From NCBI RefSeq assembly GCF_001499995.1, contig NZ_LQIU01000027.1, positions 1 through 58,073 on the forward strand: a stretch of DNA of 58,073 nucleotides, given 5' to 3'. Shown in pieces: positions 53,126 to 58,073 of the stretch. The translations under genes were made by a program, and so were the position numbers. Position 1 is the stretch's first letter; every line of letters starts with the position of its first letter. This stretch comes from Mycobacterium sp. IS-1496 (GTDB taxonomy: Bacteria > Actinomycetota > Actinomycetes > Mycobacteriales > Mycobacteriaceae). Under the pieces are notes generated by a model that was not told where the DNA came from, ran no database searches, and worked only from the letters and a program-made list of their open reading frames with translations.

Positions 53126-54505
53126 TCAGAGCGTCGCGTGGGCGTCGACCCACGCGTTGTATCCACCGAGCAGGTCGGATACCTGCTCGAAACCGTTGGC
53201 ACGCAACAACGACGCCGCAACGCTGGATCGCCAGCCGCCCGCGCAGTGCAGGACGATCGGCTTACCGGCGGGCACCTCGCCCAGTCGCGTCCGCAGCTGC
53301 GCGAGCGGAATGGGCAAGGAGCCGGGGATGGCGCCCGCTTCGCGCTCGCCGGGGTTGCGGATGTCGATCAGCGTCACCGCATCCTCGGCCAGCAGCCGGT
53401 CGAATTCGGCGACCGTCGTACGAGGGGCGGTGCGCACCAGATCGGCCAGCTCGGCGGGGAACCGACCGTCGCGACCGACGTTGAGGTAGCCGATGGCGTT
53501 GTCGGAGCCGATGCGGGCCAGCCGCAGCGCGGCTTCCTGCTCCTCGCCCGGATACGTGATCAGGGCGATCGGGTCGCCGACGTCGGCCACCATGCCGCCG
53601 GTCTCGGCGAATCGGCCGTCGAAGCCGACGTTGACCGACCCGCGCAGGTGTCCCGCGGCGAAGTCGTCGACGGTGCGGGCGTCCACCACCCGCACCCCGC
53701 TGTCGAGGGCGGTGCGCACCTGCTGCGGCGTCATGCGGGGCACGAGACGGTCCTGGACCAGCAGCGGGTGGATCCGCTTGTTCATGGCGGCATCGGAGGC
53801 GAAGTACGCGGGTGCAGCCGGTTGCCCCTCGGTGATCATCGCGACGAAGGCGTCTTCGCTCATCGGCTGCACCGATGGGTTGCTCCTGCGCTGTTCGCCG
53901 ATGGTGGAGGTGAGTTCGGTGGACAGGTTCTTGCCGCACGACGAGCCGGCGCCGTGGGCGGGCATCACGGTGACGCCATCGGGCAGGGCCATCAGCGTGT
54001 CGTGGATCGTGTGGTACATCGCCCGGGCGAGGTCGCCGGTCGAGCTGTCGCCGATGTTGACCAGATCCGGTCGGCCGACGTCGCCGATGAACAGCGAGTC
54101 CCCGGTCAGCACGGCCACGGGTTCGGCGTCGACACGCTCGCGGACGAGCACGCTGATCGATTCCCAGGTGTGGCCGGGGGTGGACAGGATCTCCAGGTCC
54201 ACCTGCCCCAGTGAGAGGTGCTCGCCGTCGGCGAGGCGGCGGATCGGGTAGTCGGTCTCGGCGGCCTCTCCGAAGCCGATCCAGGCGCCGGTGGCGTCGA
54301 CGAGCTCCAGGTGGCCCGAGACGAAGTCGGCGTGGAAGTGGGTGTTGATGACACCCTCGATCGTCAGACCGTATCTGCGCGCGTCGAACAGGTAGTCGGT
54401 GATGTCGCGGCGCGGGTCGACGACGACGGCGCGACCGGTGGTTTCGTCACCGATCAGGTACGACGCGTGCGACAGACACTCGATGTAGTACTGCTCGAGG
54501 ATCAT
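53126..54505 (-). CDS. MBL-rhodanese protein, CstB-like persulfide dioxygenase-sulfurtransferase, paralogue 1
   Basis: 459 aa, first gene of the operon. The MBL domain keeps the ETHE1/PDO iron-site residues: THFHAD, STPGHTWES, the Asp in LTGDSLFIGDVGRPDL, and MPAHGAGSSC. Then come a pseudo-rhodanese (VVDARTVDDFAAGHLRGSVN, no Cys) and a rhodanese with Cys in VLHCAGGWRSSVA. Expected to oxidise low-molecular-weight persulfide to sulfite and transfer sulfane sulfur to give thiosulfate. Its promoter carries one of the three regulator dyads over the -10. Confidence 0.87.
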   Translation of the reverse strand: MILEQYYIECLSHASYLIGDETTGRAVVVDPRRDITDYLFDARRYGLTIEGVINTHFHADFVSGHLELVDATGAWIGFGEAAETDYPIRRLADGEHLSLGQVDLEILSTPGHTWESISVLVRERVDAEPVAVLTGDSLFIGDVGRPDLVNIGDSSTGDLARAMYHTIHDTLMALPDGVTVMPAHGAGSSCGKNLSTELTSTIGEQRRSNPSVQPMSEDAFVAMITEGQPAAPAYFASDAAMNKRIHPLLVQDRLVPRMTPQQVRTALDSGVRVVDARTVDDFAAGHLRGSVNVGFDGRFAETGGMVADVGDPIALITYPGEEQEAALRLARIGSDNAIGYLNVGRDGRFPAELADLVRTAPRTTVAEFDRLLAEDAVTLIDIRNPGEREAGAIPGSLPIPLAQLRTRLGEVPAGKPIVLHCAGGWRSSVAASLLRANGFEQVSDLLGGYNAWVDAHATL

Positions 54506-54523
54506 CGGCCATCCTTTCGATAG

Positions 54524-54539
54524 ATACCCTAGGGGGTAT
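54524..54539. promoter_or_regulatory. CsoR/CstR-type operator O1, over the MBL-rhodanese promoter
   Basis: ATACCC-TAGG-GGGTAT, 6-bp perfect arms. It covers the minus-strand -10 TAGGGT (54531-54526), which pairs with TTGTTA at 54555-54550 across 18 bp, so binding should block the operon. Confidence 0.7.
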
Positions 54540-54555
54540 ATATGGTTCGTAACAA

Positions 54556-54569
54556 TACCCCCGCGGGTA
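54556..54569. promoter_or_regulatory. CsoR/CstR-type operator O2
   Basis: TACCC-CCGC-GGGTA, perfect 5-bp arms, 31 bp (three helical turns) from O1 centre to centre. Confidence 0.6.
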
Positions 54570-54601
54570 ATTATTTCAAGCGTCCAGCTATCTACAGGGT
54601 G

Positions 54602-54617
54602 ATACCCGGACGGGTAT
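54602..54617. promoter_or_regulatory. CsoR/CstR-type operator O3, over the regulator promoter
   Basis: ATACCC-GGAC-GGGTAT, perfect 6-bp arms; overlaps plus-strand TATGCT (54615-54620), a likely -10 for the regulator gene, implying autoregulation. Confidence 0.7.
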
Positions 54618-54633
54618 GCTGGCCCGTAGGTAG

Positions 54634-54918
<285 letters not shown>

Positions 54919-54954
54919 TCCGCATCGGCCGGACGAATCGACAAAGGAGTCACG

Positions 54955-55356
54955 ATGAGCATCGCACTGTCCACCAGCCTCAAGACGACCTTCGACGACG
55001 CCGTGGCGCGTACGCGTGAGGCGTTGTCGGAACAGGGTTTCGGCGTCCTCACCGAGATCGACGTCAAGTCCACACTGAAGAACAAACTCGACGAGGACAT
55101 GGAGAACTACCTGATTCTCGGCGCCTGCAATCCCCCGCTGGCCCACCGCGCAATCGGCGTGGACCGGCAGATCGGCCTGCTGCTGCCGTGCAACGTGGTG
55201 GTGCGCAGCGATCCCGACGATCCGCAGACCACCCTGGTCGAGGCGATGAACCCGCAGCTGCTCGTGGACGTCAGCGGTGAACCGCAGCTGCAACCGATCG
55301 CCGAAGAGGTCACCACCCGGCTGCAGGCCGCCATCGACGCCCTTGCCGCCGCCTGA
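54955..55356 (+). CDS. DUF302-domain protein
   Basis: 133 aa, ATG 54955 behind AAAGGAG, 36 bp after the regulator gene. DUF302 pattern: TFDDAVARTREALSEQGFGV, EIDVKSTLKNKL, YLILGACNPPLAHRAI, IGLLLPCNVVVR, LVEAMNPQLLV. Two conserved Cys (GAC and LPC). DUF302 proteins are small and cytoplasmic, frequently found with sulfur or redox genes; activity unknown. Probably cotranscribed with the regulator. Confidence 0.85.
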   Translation: MSIALSTSLKTTFDDAVARTREALSEQGFGVLTEIDVKSTLKNKLDEDMENYLILGACNPPLAHRAIGVDRQIGLLLPCNVVVRSDPDDPQTTLVEAMNPQLLVDVSGEPQLQPIAEEVTTRLQAAIDALAAA

Positions 55357-55373
55357 CGGCGAGATCCTCGCGC

Positions 55374-55389
55374 CGGGCTCATTCGCCCG
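55374..55389. terminator. Possible shared terminator hairpin between DUF302 and VOC genes
   Basis: CGGGC-TCATTC-GCCCG, nested inside a CGCGCCG...CGGCGCG outer repeat, lies in the 46-bp convergent gap. No T-run. Confidence 0.35.
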
Positions 55390-55402
55390 ACGCGTCGGCG
55401 CG

Positions 55403-55750
55403 TCATTCGCCGGAGAGGACGCAGAACTCGTTGCCCTCCGGATCGGCCAGCACCACCCAGCTTTGGTCGCCCTGACCGATGTCGACCCGGCGGGCCCCGA
55501 GCCGGATCAGCCGGTCCACCTCGGCCTGCTGGTCGTCGGGTGTGAGGTCGATGTGCAGGCGGTTCTTGACCACCTTGTCGTCCGGCACGGCGAGGAACAG
55601 GATGTTCGGGCCGGTACCGTCCGGTGGCCGGAGGATCACGTCGCCGTCGTCGGTGACCTCCTGAGTGTATCCGAGCACCTCGGCCCACCAGCCGCCGAGC
55701 GCGTGGATGTCGGCGGCGTCGACGCACAGATCGGTGAACGTCAAACCCAT
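55403..55750 (-). CDS. VOC/glyoxalase-like protein
   Basis: 115 aa, one paired beta-alpha-beta VOC unit: LTFTDLCVDAADIHALGGWW, YTQEVTDDGDVILR, NRLHIDLTPDDQQAEVDRLI, WVVLADPEGNEFCVL. His (LHIDL) and Glu (GNEFC) are likely metal or substrate contacts. Such glyoxalase-like proteins include resistance proteins and isomerases; function unknown. Its ATG lies 10 bp inside the 3' end of fadD36, so it is cotranscribed and perhaps coupled. Confidence 0.82.
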   Translation of the reverse strand: MGLTFTDLCVDAADIHALGGWWAEVLGYTQEVTDDGDVILRPPDGTGPNILFLAVPDDKVVKNRLHIDLTPDDQQAEVDRLIRLGARRVDIGQGDQSWVVLADPEGNEFCVLSGE

Positions 55751-57144
55751 TGCGTCAGCTCCTTCTTGAGCACTTTGCCCATCGCATTGCGGGGCAGGCT
55801 GTCGACGAGGCGCACTTCACGGGGCCGCTTGTGCGCTGAGAGTTGTTCGGCCACATAGTCGATCAGTGTGGCCGGCGTCGCGTCACCGACGACGAACGCG
55901 ACGATGCGCTGGCCGAGGTCGTCATCGGGCACCCCGACCACTGCGGCCTCGTCGACGCCGTCGTGACCCAGCAGCACCGTCTCGATCTCCCCCGCCCCGA
56001 CCCGGTAGCCGCCGGTCTTGATCAGGTCGACCGACTCGCGCCCGACGATGCGGTGCATACCGTCCGCATCGACGACCGCCACATCACCGGTGCGGTACCA
56101 CCCGTCCGCGTCGAGCACGCCTGCCGTCGCGTCCGGCCGGTTCAGGTAGCCGACGAACAGCATCGGGCCCTTAACCTGCAGGCGCGCAATGGTTTCGCCG
56201 TCGTGGGGCACGGGCGCACCGTCGTCGCCGACGAGACGGGTCTGCACACCGGTCAGCGGGAGTCCCACCCAGCCGGGACGGCGTTCCCCGTCGACGCGGG
56301 TGCTGAGGGTGATCAGCGACTCGGTGCTGCCGTAGCGCTCCACCACCTCATGCCCCGTCGAGCCCGCCAACCGGTCGAACACCGGAACCGGCAGCGGCGC
56401 ACTGCCCGACACCAGCAGCCGCGCTGACGTCAGTGCGCGGGCGGCGTTGTCGTCGGCGGCGATGCGGGACCACACCGTCGGCACCCCGAAGTAGAGCGTG
56501 CCCCGCGCCTGCGCGTAAGCCTCGGGGGTCGGCTTGCCCGTATGGATGAACCGGTTTCCGATGCGCAGAGAGCCGAGCAGTCCCAAAACCAGGCCGTGCA
56601 CGTGGTAGAGCGGCAGACCGTGAACGAGGGTGTCCTCGGCGGTCCACTGCCACGCCTCTGCGAGCGCGTCGAGGTCGGCGGCGATCGCGCGGCGGCTGAT
56701 GACGACGCCCTTCGGCGGGCCTGTCGTGCCGGAGGTGTAGATGATCAGCGCGGCGTCGTCGGGACGGGGTTCGGCATAGCGGTGCCAGGACCGGGCGTGC
56801 AGGCGGACCGGGATGTGTGGAAGGTCGGTGTCGTCCGGCTGTTCCCCGAGCCAGGCCTGGGCACCGGAGTCTGTGAGGATGTGGCGGCGTTCGGCCACAC
56901 CCACGTCGGCGGGAACGGGTACGACGGGGACGCCCGCGATCAGGCAGCCGGTGATCGCCAGCACGGTAGCCGGCGTCGGCGTGGCCAGCACCGCCACCCG
57001 GTGTGCGCCACCGACGCGCTCGGCGACCGACGTGGCGGCCCCGACGAGATCGCTTCGGCTCAGCACGGCCTCCCCGATCGTGACCGCGTCGGCGATGTCG
57101 GCGCCGCCGGCCACCGCGGCGGGGTTCAGCGAGGTCAGCAACAC
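55741..57144 (-). CDS. fadD36: Acyl-CoA/AMP-forming synthetase FadD36
   Basis: 467 aa from GTG 57144. ANL-superfamily ligase: P-loop LIIYTSGTTGPPKGVVISRR, YGSTESLITLSTR, GWYRTGDVAVVD, GRESVDLIKTGGYRVGAGEIE and the catalytic Lys in LPRNAMGKVLKKEL. The short length and malonyl-CoA-synthetase-like pattern resemble Rv1193 FadD36. A TAGCCT hexamer 7 bp upstream suggests a leaderless mRNA. Natural substrate not certain. Confidence 0.87.
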   Translation of the reverse strand: MLLTSLNPAAVAGGADIADAVTIGEAVLSRSDLVGAATSVAERVGGAHRVAVLATPTPATVLAITGCLIAGVPVVPVPADVGVAERRHILTDSGAQAWLGEQPDDTDLPHIPVRLHARSWHRYAEPRPDDAALIIYTSGTTGPPKGVVISRRAIAADLDALAEAWQWTAEDTLVHGLPLYHVHGLVLGLLGSLRIGNRFIHTGKPTPEAYAQARGTLYFGVPTVWSRIAADDNAARALTSARLLVSGSAPLPVPVFDRLAGSTGHEVVERYGSTESLITLSTRVDGERRPGWVGLPLTGVQTRLVGDDGAPVPHDGETIARLQVKGPMLFVGYLNRPDATAGVLDADGWYRTGDVAVVDADGMHRIVGRESVDLIKTGGYRVGAGEIETVLLGHDGVDEAAVVGVPDDDLGQRIVAFVVGDATPATLIDYVAEQLSAHKRPREVRLVDSLPRNAMGKVLKKELTQWV

Positions 57145-57151
57145 GCCGACG

Positions 57152-57179
57152 AGGCTACTCGTCCGGGCTGGGCGATACT
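57152..57179. promoter_or_regulatory. Divergent leaderless promoters of fadD36 and the Nudix gene
   Basis: Minus-strand TAGCCT (57157-57152) ends 7 bp before fadD36 GTG 57144; plus-strand GATACT (57174-57179), a near match to TANNNT, ends 6 bp before GTG 57186. The start codons are only 41 bp apart. Confidence 0.4.
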
Positions 57180-57185
57180 GGGCCC

Positions 57186-57731
57186 GTGGATTCGATCCGG
57201 CAGGTGTCGTCGCGCGAGGTGTACCGGAACGACTGGCTGACGTTGCGCGAGGACGACATCAGACGCCCGGATGGCAGTGACGGGATCTACGCCGTCGTCG
57301 ACAAGCCGAACTATGCGCTGGTGATCGCCTGTGACGGTGACCGCCTGAAGCTGGTGGAGCAGTTCCGGTACCCACTCGGGTTGCGCCGGTGGGAGTTCCC
57401 GCAGGGCACCGCCCCGGGGCGGGCCGACATGGACTCGCGCGACCTGGCCGAGCGGGAGTTGCGCGAGGAGACAGGGCTGCGGGCCGGGAACATCACGAAG
57501 CTCGGCCTGCTCGACGTGGCGCCCGGGATGAGCAGTCAGCGCGGCTGGGTGTTTCTCGCCACCGAACTGACCGAGGGTGACCACGACCGTGAGCACGAGG
57601 AGCAGGACATGCGCAGCGCGTGGTTCACGCGGGGCGAGTTCGAGCGGATGGTCGCCGACGGCGAGATCACCGATGCGCAGAGCATCGCCGCCTACGGGAT
57701 GCTGCTGCTCCGGGAACGCTTGCCGCGCTGA
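57186..57731 (+). CDS. Nudix hydrolase, ADP-ribose-pyrophosphatase-like
   Basis: 181 aa from GTG 57186. N-terminal strand region (VYRNDWLTLREDDIRRPDG) and LVEQFRYPLGLRRWEFPQG precede the Nudix box, here AERELREETGL, with a slightly enlarged Gly-to-Glu spacing (GRADMDSRDLAERE). Family members hydrolyse ADP-ribose or other nucleoside diphosphate derivatives. No operon partner on this strand. Confidence 0.85.
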   Translation: MDSIRQVSSREVYRNDWLTLREDDIRRPDGSDGIYAVVDKPNYALVIACDGDRLKLVEQFRYPLGLRRWEFPQGTAPGRADMDSRDLAERELREETGLRAGNITKLGLLDVAPGMSSQRGWVFLATELTEGDHDREHEEQDMRSAWFTRGEFERMVADGEITDAQSIAAYGMLLLRERLPR

Positions 57732-57734
57732 GGG

Positions 57735-57761
57735 TTGTCCACAGCGGCGAATTCATCCACA
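57735..57761 (+). other. Two DnaA-box-like motifs
   Basis: TTGTCCACA (57735-57743) matches a mycobacterial-type DnaA box, and TCATCCACA (57753-57761) is close. Two boxes without an AT-rich unwinding region or dnaA/dnaN do not make an origin; similar motifs may belong to the upstream region of 13E12-type genes. Confidence 0.35.
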
Positions 57762-57795
57762 GGGTTTCTCTGGGTTGGGGTTCTCGGGGTGGTTT

Positions 57796-58073
57796 GTGTC
57801 GGGGGTGCTGGGGAGTGTCGGTGGTGTGTTTGATGGATCGCTGCCCGAGATCGCCGACCTGCAGGGGTTGGACTATGCGGCGTTGGTGTCGGCGGCGGCG
57901 GGGTGGGCGCGGGTGGAGGCGGCTGCGGCCGCGCGTAAGCAGGCCACCATGGCCGAGCTGTTCGGCCGCGCCACCGACCTGGACACCCCCGAAGACCGCG
58001 ACGCGTGGTTCGTCGACCCGGAAAAAGCCGTCGGCAACGAGTTGGGTGCGGCGCAGAACATCAGCGCCGGCAT
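57796..58073 (+). CDS. 13E12-repeat/DUF222 HNH endonuclease, N-terminal part (continues past window)
   Basis: Open from GTG 57796 to the window edge (92 codons, no stop). Predicted start MSGVLGSVGGVFDGSLPEI, then LDYAALVSAAAGWARVEAA, AARKQATMAELFGRATD, DAWFVDPEKAVGNELGAAQ, the hallmark of the DUF222 region of 13E12-type HNH proteins. These are multicopy in mycobacteria; in M. tuberculosis REP13E12 copies hold the phiRv1 attachment site. The upstream DNA is unusually G/T-rich. The HNH domain is not in view. Confidence 0.75.
   Translation, partial: MSGVLGSVGGVFDGSLPEIADLQGLDYAALVSAAAGWARVEAAAAARKQATMAELFGRATDLDTPEDRDAWFVDPEKAVGNELGAAQNISAG

Noticed and set aside
52935..53153. A 72-aa frame overlapping the Cys-rich ORF
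   Set aside because: No Shine-Dalgarno, an Arg/Pro-rich product and overlap with the MBL-rhodanese 3' end; the alternative frame has a strong Shine-Dalgarno and an ordered Cys pattern.
57735..57761. Chromosomal origin of replication
   Set aside because: Only two DnaA-like boxes, no AT-rich unwinding element, and no dnaA, dnaN or gyrB nearby.

Overview
The window is a high-GC actinobacterial chromosome segment from a mycobacterium, most likely a fast-growing Mycolicibacterium-type species. The main evidence is gene order. Reading left to right, it matches the M. tuberculosis block from about Rv1252c down to Rv1201c and then Rv1193: lprE, a nuclease-helicase, an MFS pump, kgd, an SDR, lpqZ, corA, lpqY-sugABC, mrp, tatB-htrA-rseA-sigE, raaS with its ABC pump, glgC/glgM, tagA, gpgS, folP2, fadD6, a LOG protein, dapE/dapD and fadD36. 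A short malic enzyme, a CitE-like lyase, a SUFU-domain gene and a complete sulfur-detoxification cluster stand among these, and I would not expect them at this position in the tubercle bacillus.

Layout. 1-8.1 kb: lipoprotein tail, RecB-like nuclease/helicase, two MFS exporters, a small membrane protein. 8.2-12.1 kb: kgd, the E1-E2 fusion of the 2-oxoglutarate node, behind a structured leader. 12.1-16.6 kb: DUF732 secreted protein, SDR, LpqZ, malic enzyme, CorA. 16.6-21.6 kb: the trehalose-recycling ABC operon lpqY-sugA-sugB-sugC with a SUFU-domain gene coupled to its end. 21.8-28.5 kb: small membrane proteins, CitE-like lyase, a split MgtE-like pair, a lytic transglycosylase, Mrp. 28.5-32.6 kb: the envelope-stress operon sigE-rseA-htrA-tatB and a divergent O-methyltransferase. 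32.7-36.0 kb: RaaS-type TetR regulator with its ABC exporter. 36.0-41.7 kb: alpha-glucan and methylglucose-polysaccharide genes (glgC, glgM, gpgS) with folP2, a DivIVA-like protein and tagA. 41.8-50.8 kb: fadD6, LOG protein, STAND-type ATPase, an EspC-like type VII substrate, an ABC-F ATPase, and dapE/dapD of lysine biosynthesis. 50.8-55.4 kb: a CstR-type persulfide-response locus. 55.4-58.1 kb: VOC protein, fadD36, Nudix hydrolase, and the start of a 13E12/DUF222 HNH gene.

The most interesting block is 50.8-55.4 kb. A CsoR-fold regulator whose copper-binding His position is Gly lies opposite a four-gene operon: two CstB-like metallo-beta-lactamase/rhodanese proteins, a TauE/SafE exporter and an unannotated 54-residue Cys-rich protein. 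A DUF302 gene follows the regulator. Three ATACCC-N4-GGGTAT-type dyads sit in the shared promoter region. I infer a mycobacterial persulfide/sulfide detoxification regulon.

A second theme is promoter architecture. Many genes have a TANNNT hexamer 6-8 bp before the start codon and no ribosome-binding site, as expected for leaderless mRNAs. In several divergent pairs both genes look leaderless, and at dapE/dapD the two -10 hexamers share their TA. Other new-looking elements are a 63-bp intergenic repeat present twice, an upstream ORF and hairpin before kgd, a six-residue leader ORF before the ABC-F gene, and several unassigned operator-like palindromes. I saw no tRNA or rRNA gene, CRISPR array or insertion sequence. 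No gene-free stretch exceeds 300 bp.
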